NCBI RefSeq assembly: GCF_000757385.1
Contig: NZ_JRHH01000001.1
Location: 124,001-188,000, forward strand
Reading direction: 5' to 3'
Origin: Flavobacterium aquatile LMG 4008 = ATCC 11947
GTDB lineage: Bacteria > Bacteroidota > Bacteroidia > Flavobacteriales > Flavobacteriaceae
DNA length: 64,000 nucleotides
Positions 1-10,700 of this stretch are shown piece after piece (within the stretch, counting starts at the first letter, position 1; each line of letters opens with the position of its first letter). The position numbers and the translations under genes are program-made. Below the pieces are notes generated by a model, which saw only the letters and a list, made by a program, of their open reading frames with translations, had not been told where the DNA came from and made no database searches.

Positions 1-1
1 A

Positions 2-526
2 GGATTAGAAATATTAGGGCAAGGTGGTTTTAATATAAAATTATTAAAATTGCACGGCTCATATAACTGGCTACAATGCCCGAGATGTTTAAGAGTATAT
101 ATCAACTTTAATGAAAAACTTGTTGTTAGTCAATTCAAACAAAAGGTAAAGTGTAGACATTGTCACTCAAATTTTGGTACTCATGACTCACATATTCTTA
201 TTTCAAATTTAATAATGCCGACATTTTTAAAAGACTTTTCAAACCCACAATATAAATTAATTTGGCAAAATGCAGGTGTAGAATTGTCTGAGGCAACCAA
301 AATTGTTTTTATAGGTTACTCACTACCCCAAGCGGATTTTGAAATGCGTCAACTTCTTTCTAGAATGATTAGAGAAGACGCTGAAATTGAAGTTGTAACA
401 AGAGGTCCAAGTAATAAAAAATCTACGAAGGAATTAAAAGAAAGGTATGAAGTATTTTTTGGTAAAAGAAAACCAAAATTCTTTTACAGTGGAGTTAAGC
501 ATTACATTAACAATAAATTAAAGTAA
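2..526 (+). CDS. SIR2-like protein, C-terminal part (5' end outside window)
   Basis: The reading frame is open from the first complete codon, so the true start lies upstream of the window. The visible 174 codons carry a KLHGSYNW motif typical of the catalytic-histidine region of SIR2-like NAD+ hydrolases. A CPRC...CRHC pair follows, probably a zinc ribbon, and then a FIGYSLPQAD segment that closes many bacterial SIR2-like defence domains. SIR2-like effectors in phage defence cleave NAD+. The stop codon is directly followed by the ATG of another SIR2-like gene, so the two are almost certainly co-transcribed. Whether the missing N-terminus carries another domain cannot be seen. Confidence 0.75.
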   Translation, partial: GLEILGQGGFNIKLLKLHGSYNWLQCPRCLRVYINFNEKLVVSQFKQKVKCRHCHSNFGTHDSHILISNLIMPTFLKDFSNPQYKLIWQNAGVELSEATKIVFIGYSLPQADFEMRQLLSRMIREDAEIEVVTRGPSNKKSTKELKERYEVFFGKRKPKFFYSGVKHYINNKLK

Positions 527-1759
527 ATGACTACAATATTAAAAAACATTAAAAAAACAATTGAAGTTGAAGGTGATTATTCAACCAAAAAAATAACTTC
601 TTGTAAAATTAATGGAGAAACAATTAAAGATGGTGATCCTAAATTAGAAATTACTGGAAACAAATTGTCTTTAATTGAATATGTTGAAAAAGAAAAAAGA
701 GATTTTTATGTTAATCTTCTTCAAAATCAATATAGTGAGATAGAAAATATTGTTATTCTATCTGGTGCAGGCTCATCAGTTGAAATTGGAAAAACAAATA
801 AAGGTTTAATTATGTCTGGTTTATGGGATGACTTTGAAAAAGAAGATTCAGCATCTTTATCAAAATTAATAACAAAAACAGGGCATAATAAAGCAGAAAA
901 AGATTTAGAAGCTTTATTGTCAAAATCTGGAATTTATAATATTGTGAATAACGATTCCTTAAAAGGCGAAATTGAAAAAGTTAAAGCGTTTATTGTTAAA
1001 AAATGTTCTATTGATTTACCTGATAATTCACCACATGGAAAATTTTTAAACAAAGTGACTTTAAGACCTCAAAAATATCCTCGAGTAAAACTTTTTACGC
1101 TAAATTATGATACATTATTTGAACAAGCTGCAAGCGAAGAAAAATTTACTGTAATTGATGGCTTTACATTTTCCAATCCTAGAGAATTTAATGGAAAGTA
1201 TTTTGATTATGACATTATAGAAACCAGACACAACAGACAAGATAAAAAAGATAGCACTATCTCAAAACTTTTTTATTTATTTAAAATGCATGGATCATTG
1301 GATTGGATAAAAATAGATAATCAAATAATCCAAAGCGACAAAGTCCCAACTAAAACAGAAGATAGGGTTATGATTTTTCCACAAGATAGCAAATATGAGC
1401 ATTCTTATGAGCAACCTTATTTTGAAATGATGGCACGTTTTCAACAATCTTTAAGAACTGAAAATACATTATTAATATCTATAGGTTTTAGTTTTGTTGA
1501 TAAACATATATCATCTGTAATATTAGAGTCTTTGAAACAAAATCCTTCGTTAAATGTTTTAGCATTTAGTTATCCTTCAGTTATACCAAATGGTAATGAA
1601 TATCAAAATGAGTTAAATACAATTGCTGAAAATTATAGCCACATTACTCTTGTAGCTGAAAAATTTGAAGATTTTGCAAAAGAATATCCTACAAACAAGG
1701 CTCATAAAAGAAATGATATCATTGAAGAAATTGCTAAAGCTTTAAAATCTAAAAAATAA
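527..1759 (+). CDS. SIR2-like NAD+ hydrolase (defence effector)
   Basis: The protein is 410 aa. A nucleotide-binding ILSGAGSS motif lies at about residues 77-84, NYDTLF starts at N193, KMHGSLDW contains H255, and a closing ISIGFSFVDKHI segment lies near residue 318. This order is that of SIR2-like domains that hydrolyse NAD+ in abortive infection; N193 and H255 are the likely catalytic pair. No signal peptide or membrane segment is seen, so it is probably cytoplasmic. Its start codon directly abuts the stop of the upstream SIR2-like gene, and its stop abuts the start of the HerA-like gene. A SIR2-HerA pair is a known two-gene anti-phage arrangement in which the two proteins form a large complex. 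Two SIR2-like genes in one operon is less usual. Confidence 0.85.
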   Translation: MTTILKNIKKTIEVEGDYSTKKITSCKINGETIKDGDPKLEITGNKLSLIEYVEKEKRDFYVNLLQNQYSEIENIVILSGAGSSVEIGKTNKGLIMSGLWDDFEKEDSASLSKLITKTGHNKAEKDLEALLSKSGIYNIVNNDSLKGEIEKVKAFIVKKCSIDLPDNSPHGKFLNKVTLRPQKYPRVKLFTLNYDTLFEQAASEEKFTVIDGFTFSNPREFNGKYFDYDIIETRHNRQDKKDSTISKLFYLFKMHGSLDWIKIDNQIIQSDKVPTKTEDRVMIFPQDSKYEHSYEQPYFEMMARFQQSLRTENTLLISIGFSFVDKHISSVILESLKQNPSLNVLAFSYPSVIPNGNEYQNELNTIAENYSHITLVAEKFEDFAKEYPTNKAHKRNDIIEEIAKALKSKK

Positions 1760-3487
1760 ATGAATCCATATTCAGAAAGTAGATTTATCGGTTTTGTTTC
1801 AATGGTTTCTCCATTACAAACAAGAGTTCATTTTCCTTCATCTGTATTATTAAAGAAATTTTTTAATGCAGACAAAGGCTATCATGCAATTACAGGTAAA
1901 TACGTTATTATAGAAGGAACTGGTGTAGGATTTTTGGGAAAAATAACAGAAATTTCTCTGCCTGAAAAAGAAAGGTTAGAGTTAACAGAAGCTAAATTTG
2001 AAAAAGAAATTTTTCATCCAACTGGAAAAGTAGAAATACTTCTTTGTTTTGATAACTATAAACTAAAAGCAAAAAAAGGGTTAGATCAATTACCTCCTGT
2101 TAGTGCAAAAGTATATTTATGCTCTAATGAATTTTTAGGGTCATTACTTACTGAATTTGGTGTGAAAGATGGAGTTAAGCCAATAACTATTCCTTTAGCA
2201 AGTTTGCCTGATAATGAAAATCATAAAATTGATGTTTCATCACAAGCTTTATTTGGTAGACATTGTGCCGTAGTAGGAACTACTGGTGGTGGGAAAAGTT
2301 GGACAGTTGCTAAATTAATTGAACAAGTAGTTGCACAAAATGGGAAAGCAATATTAATTGATGCAACTGGCGAATATGAAACATTAAAATCTACTAAAGT
2401 TAGATATCATAAGTTTAATGAAATTTCAAATGATGGAATTTATTTTAATTATAAAAAACTAAGAGAAACAGATTTATTTGCTCTTTTCAGACCTTCTCAA
2501 CAATCACAATTACCAAAGTTACAAGAGGCAATGAAAAGTTTAAGGTTAGTTGAAATTGTTAATTCTAAAACTTTGCCATTAGGCCCAACAGATGATTTAA
2601 TTAAAAACGAAACTTTCAATATTAGTTCAGAACATGGGTATACAACGGTAAAAAAAAGGTCTACTACAGAAAACCTTAAATATATTGCAGCATGTAAAAA
2701 TAATACAGATGTTTATTCTAATCATTGTAGTTTTGAAATGCCAGCATTATCTGCTCAGGTATTAAGCGAATGTGTTCTTGATGGTGGAGGAATTGATAAT
2801 CCTGCAAGAAATAATTGCCAATCATTAATTTCAAGAATATTATTAACAACCAATGATAAATCCTTTTTAAATGTTTTTGATTTTAAGAATGAACTCCATT
2901 TGTCTTGTGATAATGAATTTGAAAAGGTATTTGACAAATTCATTGTAAGTAAAGATGAAAATGTTTTAATTCTATCTGTTTCAAATGTTTCAACAGAAAA
3001 CAAATTAAGAGAAATTTTAGTTAATTCTATTGGTCGATTTTTATTAGAGAAAGCACTAGGTGAACAATTTAAAGCAGTAACCAAGAAAAGTCTTTTGCTA
3101 TTTTTAGATGAAGCGCATTTGTTTTTAAACAAGAAAATTAAAGATGAATATTCTATTGAAGTTGAACTAGATGCTTTTGATAGAATTGCAAAAGAGTGTA
3201 GAAAGTTTGGGTTGTTTCTTGTTATTTCTACACAAATGCCTAGAGACATTCCAAGAGGTGTTTTAAGCCAAATGGGAACATTTGTTGTACATCGATTAAT
3301 TAATCAGCAAGATAGAGAAGCAATTGAGTTTGCTTGTTCCGATGCTAACAAAAGTGCTTTATCATTTTTACCAATATTAAGTTCAGGAGAAGCAATGCTT
3401 ACAGGTGTAGATTTTCCAATGCCAATGATTTTAAAAATAACAGAGCCTAATGTTAAACCAGATTCTAATACTCCAAGTGTTTTTTAA
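1760..3487 (+). CDS. HerA-like ATPase of a SIR2-HerA type system
   Basis: The protein is 575 aa. The N-terminus (about residues 8-70) looks like a HAS-type beta barrel. A Walker A motif GTTGGGKS lies at residues 173-180, and a Walker B motif LFLDEAH has D450 and E451. RecA-fold elements and an STQMPRDIP segment follow (sensor region). HerA ATPases form hexamers that translocate DNA; in defence systems they scaffold or control nuclease or NADase partners. The gene starts with no spacer after the SIR2-like gene and is followed two bases later by the RES-family gene, indicating one transcript. The ATPase motifs look intact. Confidence 0.88.
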   Translation: MNPYSESRFIGFVSMVSPLQTRVHFPSSVLLKKFFNADKGYHAITGKYVIIEGTGVGFLGKITEISLPEKERLELTEAKFEKEIFHPTGKVEILLCFDNYKLKAKKGLDQLPPVSAKVYLCSNEFLGSLLTEFGVKDGVKPITIPLASLPDNENHKIDVSSQALFGRHCAVVGTTGGGKSWTVAKLIEQVVAQNGKAILIDATGEYETLKSTKVRYHKFNEISNDGIYFNYKKLRETDLFALFRPSQQSQLPKLQEAMKSLRLVEIVNSKTLPLGPTDDLIKNETFNISSEHGYTTVKKRSTTENLKYIAACKNNTDVYSNHCSFEMPALSAQVLSECVLDGGGIDNPARNNCQSLISRILLTTNDKSFLNVFDFKNELHLSCDNEFEKVFDKFIVSKDENVLILSVSNVSTENKLREILVNSIGRFLLEKALGEQFKAVTKKSLLLFLDEAHLFLNKKIKDEYSIEVELDAFDRIAKECRKFGLFLVISTQMPRDIPRGVLSQMGTFVVHRLINQQDREAIEFACSDANKSALSFLPILSSGEAMLTGVDFPMPMILKITEPNVKPDSNTPSVF

Positions 3488-3489
3488 TT

Positions 3490-4644
3490 ATGGGACAGGC
3501 AAAACAAATGATGTTAGAGGATAATGATTATGATTTTGGTTATATAAAAGACACTTTTGTGTGTTCAGATCATATTGATGATTATGCAATAAGAGAGTTT
3601 ATAAAAAAAAGTGATACAAAAGAGAAGTGTTATTATTGTAATAAGAAAAGAAAAGTAGTTTCTTTTAGAGATTTAATGGAAGAAATATTATTTGGTGTTA
3701 GATTTCAATATGAAGATGCAGCTAATTGGATGTCATATGATTCAAGAGAGGGTGGTTACTTGGGAAATACATACACTAATAATGAATTAATAGAACAGCT
3801 ATTAGAAATAGATGATAATAATTTACAAGACGATATTTCAAATGGAATAGCGGATATTGTTTGGTCAACTAGATATGATTATTGGTCAACTGAAGGTGAA
3901 CTATTAGAAGATAATTGGAGCCTATTTAAAAATGTTGTTAAGCATAAAAATAGATATTTATTCACAAAGTCAAATAAATACAAAACAGAAGAAGATAATC
4001 GTCATCCTTTTGATATTTTTCAAGATATCAGTGGTGCTGTAAAACCATTAAATTTATTGAATACCTTAACAATAAATGAAGAATTATATAGAGTTAGACA
4101 ACATGAACTAGTTACTGATGTTAAATCATTTATTGATTTGGCATCCACACCAAAAGACAAAGCTATATATTCAAATAGAATGAGTCCCGCAGGTATTTCA
4201 ATGTTTTATGGTTCATTCGACGAAGATACAGCAATAAAAGAAACAATTGATAGAAATAATAAGACTGCTAAATATATTTCAACTGGGATTTTTAAAACGA
4301 AAAAGGTAATTAATGTAATTGATTTTTCAAAACTTGAACATGTAAGTATTTTTGATAGAGATAAACAACAGTACTATTATATTTCTCAGTTTTTAAATTT
4401 ATTTATAAATGATTTAGCAAAAAAAATTGAGAAAGATGGTAAAGAGCATATTGAATATGTCCCTACACAGATTGTAACTGAATATTTTAGGTATCCATTT
4501 TCAGAAGAATTGGATAATAAAATTGATGGAATCATTTATCCTTCTTCAAAAAATGTTGGCAAAAAAGCTTTTGTTTTATTTTTTGATTCAGATGAATGCT
4601 TTGAAAATCTTGATTTAATTAAAATTGAAACCAAAACAATATAA
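3490..4644 (+). CDS. HEPN/RES-type toxin homologue (predicted NAD+-degrading)
   Basis: The protein is 384 aa. The N-terminal part (about residues 20-100) has C25, C47 and C50 and resembles the HEPN/RES N-terminal domain that precedes RES domains. The RES domain spans about residues 195-375. It contains YRVR at 200-203, NRMSPAGISMFYGS at 229-242, E251, and YPSS at 350-353, matching the Arg-Glu-Ser signature. RES-family toxins, known from Xre-RES toxin-antitoxin pairs, degrade NAD+. No Xre antitoxin gene is adjacent. The gene lies two bases after the HerA-like gene, and its stop overlaps the next start by one base. It therefore probably serves as a further NAD+-depleting effector of the same operon; that role is inferred from context. 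Confidence 0.8.
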   Translation: MGQAKQMMLEDNDYDFGYIKDTFVCSDHIDDYAIREFIKKSDTKEKCYYCNKKRKVVSFRDLMEEILFGVRFQYEDAANWMSYDSREGGYLGNTYTNNELIEQLLEIDDNNLQDDISNGIADIVWSTRYDYWSTEGELLEDNWSLFKNVVKHKNRYLFTKSNKYKTEEDNRHPFDIFQDISGAVKPLNLLNTLTINEELYRVRQHELVTDVKSFIDLASTPKDKAIYSNRMSPAGISMFYGSFDEDTAIKETIDRNNKTAKYISTGIFKTKKVINVIDFSKLEHVSIFDRDKQQYYYISQFLNLFINDLAKKIEKDGKEHIEYVPTQIVTEYFRYPFSEELDNKIDGIIYPSSKNVGKKAFVLFFDSDECFENLDLIKIETKTI

Positions 4645-6332
4645 TGCAAAAGAATTCAACAATAGAACAAAACGAATATGCCAAAGATAAATTTGGCAAA
4701 CATGTTTATATTCTTGATGTTGCAAGTGGTCAAAAAGGCTATTGGTGTATTGGTTGTGGTCATGAAATGCAAGCCGTTCATGGAACTGTTGAACATAGAA
4801 AAAAATATTTCAGACACGTTGCTAAAGATGTCAATATTGAAAGAAAATGTACATTCAGTAATGAAGAATACAGGCATAAATTAGCCATTGAAATACTCCA
4901 ATTTACTAAAAGAATAAAAGTACCTAGTCTTTATTCATATGCTCAAGATGGAAAAACTAAAGTATTAATTGAAGAATCCAAGTTTTTAGAGGCAGATCAT
5001 GTTAGAGCGGAACTAACTTTCTATGAAGATGATGATGGCAAAGTTAGATGGGGTAAAAATCCAGATATTGAAGAACGGAATTTATTAATAAGACCAGACT
5101 TAACTTTTTTCAATGCAAAAGACGAACCAATTTTATTATTAGAGATAGTTGTTTCACATAAAATTAATGATGAAAAGAAAGTTAAACTAAAACGGTTAGG
5201 GATTGATACCATTCAAATTAAAATTCCAAAAGATTCAGAAGAGAATATTAAAAAAAGTTTAGATACATCAAATTACACCCAATGGGTTTACAACAATGAG
5301 CAAGAACGCACTAACTTCATACAGCTTTCCAAACGAGATAGAGCGCAGGTATTATCATCTGATGAACACGAAGCAAAGCTTTTCGGAGAATCTTTTGAAT
5401 GCAGAAAAAGCGAAATTGGAAATCTTATACGAGCAATTGAAAAGTGTTTGGTCGGTCAACGATACAGAGACAATGTTTTCCAACTTGAACAAGAATTATC
5501 AAGAGTTAAGAGAAATACAACAGTCCATAGAGAACGACACGAAGAATTACGAAATGCAATACGAGAAAGAGTTAGAGCAAGACATAAAGATACGCTCGAA
5601 ACGATTGAAAGAGAGCAAGAAGAATATGAAGCAATTCTTGGAGCAGAAAACAACAAATTACAACAACAGTTTGATGCAGCTAAAAGAATCCAAAATGAAA
5701 ATTTTGGAAAATTGGAAGAAAGATACCGTAAAAAAAGTAGAGAGCTTGAATCAAATGAAAGAAATCTTAGAGCAGAAACAATTGGCATGGAGTCAACAAT
5801 TGAATCTAATGAAAGCGTCGGAAAAAAGTTTGGAACAATTGAACAAACTACAGGAAACTTACAAAGAGAAATTGAAGGAATTGAAAGAAGAAGAACTTCA
5901 ATCAGAAATAATTCTGAATCAAGTAGGAGAAGAATTGAGTCAGAATTTAAACAACTTAAAAGAGACGAACAATCAAAATATACAGCAAATTACCGAAGTA
6001 TTAGAACAAGAATTGATTCCTTACCAGAAGAATTTAGAAAAAAAAATAAATCAATTGAAGAATATTTTCGAAAAGAAGAAAGAAGAGTTAGAAACAACTT
6101 TGAACTCAAAGAAAAATCTTTGGAGGGAGAATACAAAAACTTTGGAGATCGAATTATTCGATACATGGAAGGAGAAAATACTTTTAGAAGCGAACTGCCC
6201 GATAGAATTAAAAATTTACTTGAGGCAAAACGAATTCTCAGCAATTGGGAAGAAGAGTATAGCACTTATAAAAGATATAGACTCGCTATCGAGTGCATTC
6301 GAAAAGGAGATTATAAAAAGTGGAATAAATAA
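4644..6332 (+). CDS. CoiA-like nuclease domain fused to long coiled coil
   Basis: The protein is 562 aa. Residues 30-80 hold a C35/C38/H58/C69/H78 cluster like the zinc-binding head of CoiA-family proteins. RPDLTFF (D152) and LLLEIV (E167) follow, fitting a PD-(D/E)xK nuclease core. From about residue 215 the rest is charged, Glu/Arg/Lys-rich and predicted coiled coil. Its start overlaps the RES gene stop by one base, so it closes the five-gene operon. I chose this frame for the tail because it continues the N-terminal domain and its wobble positions are AT-rich. A second stop-free frame runs through the same tail. CoiA proper acts in competence; here a nucleic-acid sensor or nuclease role in defence is more likely. 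Confidence 0.65.
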   Translation: MQKNSTIEQNEYAKDKFGKHVYILDVASGQKGYWCIGCGHEMQAVHGTVEHRKKYFRHVAKDVNIERKCTFSNEEYRHKLAIEILQFTKRIKVPSLYSYAQDGKTKVLIEESKFLEADHVRAELTFYEDDDGKVRWGKNPDIEERNLLIRPDLTFFNAKDEPILLLEIVVSHKINDEKKVKLKRLGIDTIQIKIPKDSEENIKKSLDTSNYTQWVYNNEQERTNFIQLSKRDRAQVLSSDEHEAKLFGESFECRKSEIGNLIRAIEKCLVGQRYRDNVFQLEQELSRVKRNTTVHRERHEELRNAIRERVRARHKDTLETIEREQEEYEAILGAENNKLQQQFDAAKRIQNENFGKLEERYRKKSRELESNERNLRAETIGMESTIESNESVGKKFGTIEQTTGNLQREIEGIERRRTSIRNNSESSRRRIESEFKQLKRDEQSKYTANYRSIRTRIDSLPEEFRKKNKSIEEYFRKEERRVRNNFELKEKSLEGEYKNFGDRIIRYMEGENTFRSELPDRIKNLLEAKRILSNWEEEYSTYKRYRLAIECIRKGDYKKWNK

Positions 6333-6352
6333 GAATTGGTTTTGGGAAAATT

Positions 6353-7753
6353 TTAAAAATTAACTTTAATCGATTGTTTTTTCAATGATTGAGAAATTGA
6401 TAAAACTTTATAAGTATATTTATCTGCAAAAGCTGTTATCAACTGCATAATGTATTGGTTACTTGAATAACGCAACACATGTTCTTTTAATTCAGTGATT
6501 TCATTGATAATGATGTCGGAACTCAAATAGCCCATTCCATAAAAATGACCGTTTTCAACATAAACAACACTTTTTTCCTCTTGGGTTCTTCCTTTATCAA
6601 TTATGGCAAAACTTTCTCTTTTGGAAACTAGATGGTTTAGCGCATTTTCTATTAGTTCATTATGAGAATCGACATCGGGTAGAATTTCTAATTCATTTTT
6701 AATGGCTTGAGGTAGTTCTGGAATTCCGAAGTTGCAAAATCGGTAGTCAATAGTAAATTGCTCTTTTAGTTGCATTAAGGCATTGATGGCGGTGTGCAAA
6801 TTATTGAACGATTCAATACAAGATTGCCCTTTACTGAGCTTGCCAACAGCTAGATAGCGGTAACCACTTCTAGATTCATACTCATAGAGTCCATAATTGA
6901 ACTCAAATCGCTTTAATGCTCTGTTATAAATGGGCCATAACTTTTTAATTTCAGTACATTCGAGGAGTAATGCGATTAATTCTGTGGCGCAAACCTCAAA
7001 AGAAATGCCGTAGACATCTCGCAAAAAATTTTGTCGCTGTGCAGTTGTTTTATGTCCACTGAAATGAGAAGCAACTCGCTTTTTAATGTTAACTGCCTTC
7101 CCAACGTAAATTACTTTTTTGAACTGGTCATAAAAATAATACACACCTATTTTTTCGGGTAAAGCATCAAAATCGTTGGGTGGTAAATGTGGTGGCAAAC
7201 GCTGGTCGGTTGCCGTTTTTTTAATCATCGTTTCGATAACCTTGGCATCGTCCCATTCCAACAATCTACTGAATAAAATGGCTGTTGTATTGGCATCGCC
7301 ACCAGCACGGTGTGCATTTTCTAACGGAATGTCTAAAGAATTACATAATCTACCCAAACTGTAAGACGGCAATCCAGGTTTGATTTTTCTGGCAGCACGA
7401 ACGGTACATAACTTTCTTGCGGTCCATTTGAATCCAGCCAATTCAAGTTCGTTTCTGATAAAAGAGTAATCAAAATTCACGTTGTGAGCTACAAACACTC
7501 TGTCTTTTAGCAACTCCAAAACTTTATCGCAAATTAAATCGAAGATAGGAGCAGTGCCAACCATTTCGTTAGTGATTCCGGTAAGGGCAAAAATAGCAGG
7601 TGGAATTTCTTTTTGCGGATTAACCAAGGTTTCCCAACGTTCTACTATCTTTTTTCCGTCGTGAATGATGATGGCAATTTCTGTAATGCGACTGCCACTG
7701 GCATTTCCTCCGGTGGTTTCGATATCTACTATTGCGTATTCTTGTTTTTTCAT
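6353..7753 (-). CDS. DEDDh 3'-5' exonuclease fused to GIY-YIG nuclease domain
   Basis: The protein is 466 aa. The N-terminal domain is DnaQ-like: IVDIETTGG gives D10 and E12, HNVNFDYSF holds the ExoII motif, and HRAGGDANT is the ExoIII DEDDh motif. A UvrC/Cho-type GIY-YIG domain begins near residue 199 (GVYYFYD...VIYVGKA). A C-terminal region of unknown role follows. The domain pair is common in Bacteroidota. The gene ends a leftward set after a DnaE-type and a Y-family polymerase, so it may proofread for that DnaE or trim damaged DNA. It converges on the defence operon with about 20 bases between them. Confidence 0.85.
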   Translation of the reverse strand: MKKQEYAIVDIETTGGNASGSRITEIAIIIHDGKKIVERWETLVNPQKEIPPAIFALTGITNEMVGTAPIFDLICDKVLELLKDRVFVAHNVNFDYSFIRNELELAGFKWTARKLCTVRAARKIKPGLPSYSLGRLCNSLDIPLENAHRAGGDANTTAILFSRLLEWDDAKVIETMIKKTATDQRLPPHLPPNDFDALPEKIGVYYFYDQFKKVIYVGKAVNIKKRVASHFSGHKTTAQRQNFLRDVYGISFEVCATELIALLLECTEIKKLWPIYNRALKRFEFNYGLYEYESRSGYRYLAVGKLSKGQSCIESFNNLHTAINALMQLKEQFTIDYRFCNFGIPELPQAIKNELEILPDVDSHNELIENALNHLVSKRESFAIIDKGRTQEEKSVVYVENGHFYGMGYLSSDIIINEITELKEHVLRYSSNQYIMQLITAFADKYTYKVLSISQSLKKQSIKVNF

Positions 7754-7792
7754 TGCTTGTTTAACGTTACTCTCTTAATTATAGTATGATTT

Positions 7793-10700
7793 TTAGCTCG
7801 ATCCCATCCTTTGTCTAGGCAAATTAATCTCATGTTCTTGCGGATAAGGTTGACGTTGTGTACTACTCACATCTTCTTTTAAATTTTGCTGTGTTTTAAA
7901 TTCTCTATCTTTAGAATTGGAATACCTTGGATCGGCAATAAAAGGCATTTTGGCCATTTTGGTAATGGTTATTGTGGGAAAATGAAAATCAACTTCCACC
8001 TGACCCAATAACATATAACATCCGCCACCTTGAAACGGATATTTTTTTAGACAATCGGCAAAATGCGCTGTATCGAAAAAAGCACCTTCCGCATCAATCC
8101 AAGTACCAAAATACATTGTACCCATTTTGGTAGGCACTTGCTTTCTTGAAATCAAATAAGCCAGCATCCGAATGGTATTTTTGTGGTACTTCAATAAATC
8201 TTTAGCCAAAACATCACCTCTGAATTTGGTTTGAAGCAAATCAAAAGGAGAACATGACACTGGAAATCCGAGTAATTCAATTTCATCAAAAGCATCTTCA
8301 TAATCGGAACGTTGCAAAATAGGTAAGGTGTATTCTTTGATCGGTTGTTGCAGTAACGTCCAACTTCTATCTTCTGGTTTGAAATTGACCATGATTAGTC
8401 GAGCCTTTACCAATAATTGATTTTTGGATTGTCCAGTAAATCGAAAAGCACCAATAAAAATAAGGGTTTGAATGCTTTCAATACCAATGGGAACCCGATT
8501 TATAAAATCTTCCAAAGACAAATAATTGCCATTGGTTTCACGTTCTTTTACAATAAATTGAGCAATTCTAGATTCTAATCCTTCCAAATGCATGAATCCC
8601 AAATAGATTTCGATACCGTACAAAGTAGTTTCATAATTACTATTGTTCACACATGGATTATTAATGATGCCACCAGACATTTTAGCTTCATGGATATAGA
8701 CTTCGGTGCGATAAAATCCGCCTTGATTATTGATTACAGCTACCATAAATTCGACTGGATAATACACCTTCAAATACAAACTCTGATAACTCTCCACAGC
8801 ATACGAAGCAGAGTGTGCTTTACAAAAAGAATAGCCTGCAAAAGATTCGATTTGTCTGTAAATTTCGGTGCTCAATTTCTCTGGATGACCTTGAGTTTTA
8901 CAACATTCGAAAAAATGATCTTTTACTTTTTGCAATGCCGCTTTCGAACGACCTTTTCCACTCATGGCACGGCGTAAAATATCACCATCGGCAGCTGGCA
9001 AACCACCATAATGCAAGGCTATTTTTATCACATCTTCTTGATACACCATAATGCCATAGGTTTCGCCCAATTGCTCTTTAAAAACATCATGAAAATACTC
9101 AAACTTGTCGGGATTATTATGTCTGAAAATATATTCCTTCATCATGCCCGATTGCGCTACACCAGGACGAATAATGGATGAAGCAGCAACCAAAGTAATG
9201 TAATCATTGCATTTTAATCGTCTTAACAATCCGCGCATAGCAGGACTTTCGATGTAAAAGCAACCAATTGTTTTTCCGATGCTCAAATAACTATTGGCTA
9301 AGGCTTCATTTTTGGAAATGGAAGTATCTCGAATGTTGACTTTTATACCTCGATTTTTTTCAATGAGTTTCACGGTATCATCGATGTGTCCGATGCCACG
9401 CTGACTTAAAATATCAAATTTTTCAAATCCGATATCTTCTGCAACATGCATGTCAAATAGTACGATTGGAAATCCTTTAGGAGGCATTTCTAATACTGAA
9501 AAATTGGTAATGGGTTCTTCAGAAATTATGATGCCGCAAGAATGCATACTTCTTTGGTTTGGGTATTTTTCGAGTAGCATTCCGTATTCTTGCACCAGTT
9601 TTACAATTTTATTCCCATCGTGCAAACTCATCGGATTTTTTGCTAAAACATCCAATTCTTCTTTTGGTAATCCGAATACTTTTCCAACCTCGCGAAAAAT
9701 CGATCGGTATTTAAATTCAACGTTTGTTCCGCAAAAAGCAACATGTTCCGCGCCATATCGGTTAAAAATATATTCTAGAATAGTATCGCGTTCTTTCCAA
9801 GACCAATCAATGTCGAAATCGGGTGGACTTTTTCGGTTGACATTTAAAAATCGTTCGAAATACAAATCCAATTCGATCGGACAAATATCAGTTATACCAA
9901 GGCAATAACTCACGATGCTATTGGCACCACTTCCACGACCGATGTGCAGAAATCCACAACTGTTGCTGTATCGGATGATATCCCAAGTCATCAAAAAATA
10001 GCCACTAAATTTTAATTCGTTAATGACTTTTAATTCCTTCTCAACACGTTGTTGTGCTTGACTATTGTAATCGCCATAACGCCATTTCAAACCTTGCTTC
10101 GCCAAATTGGTCAACAGCGCGATATCACTTTCTTGATTGTTGGTGTAGAATTTTTTATTTCTTGGAGTTTCAAATTCAAATTCGACATTGCATGTGTCAA
10201 CAACCTTTAAAGTATTTTCAATTATTTCAGGATAATCACTAAAATTTTTTAGTAGTTCTTTTTCAGAAATCATTATTTCTGATGTACTGCAATAATCACT
10301 TTCGGTTAATTTAGAGAGAATGATGTTGTTGTCAATAGCACGTAGAATTTTATGCAAATTAAATTCCTTTTTAGTTCTAAAAGTCACTGGTTGTAGAATA
10401 ACCATTTTAGAAATTTTAGCTAGTAATTGAGCATCATACAATTTAATTAATTGTTCCGAAGTTATGCCGATATATTCATTATCAGATAATGCTTCTGGAA
10501 TGTTATCTATCGGATAAATGCAAATTACATTTTCAAAATGGGGTGCTTTTAGTGGAAGAAGCGTTTGCTCAAAATTGTGTTGGGTTCTAAAGCGATTCAT
10601 TTCACCAACACCTTTAAAATGAGTAGCTATACCAATGTATTTAAGTTGGTTGTTATCCCTAAAATCAATGCCTACTAAAGGTTTAATGTTTACATTTTTG

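Noticed and set aside
2755..3249. 164-aa open frame antisense to the HerA-like gene
   Set aside because: It lies entirely opposite the conserved ATPase sequence and has a Ser/Leu/Asn composition typical of antisense translation.
1..6332. Ordinary restriction-modification or Thoeris locus
   Set aside because: No methyltransferase or TIR domain; the SIR2-like proteins lie with HerA and RES genes instead.
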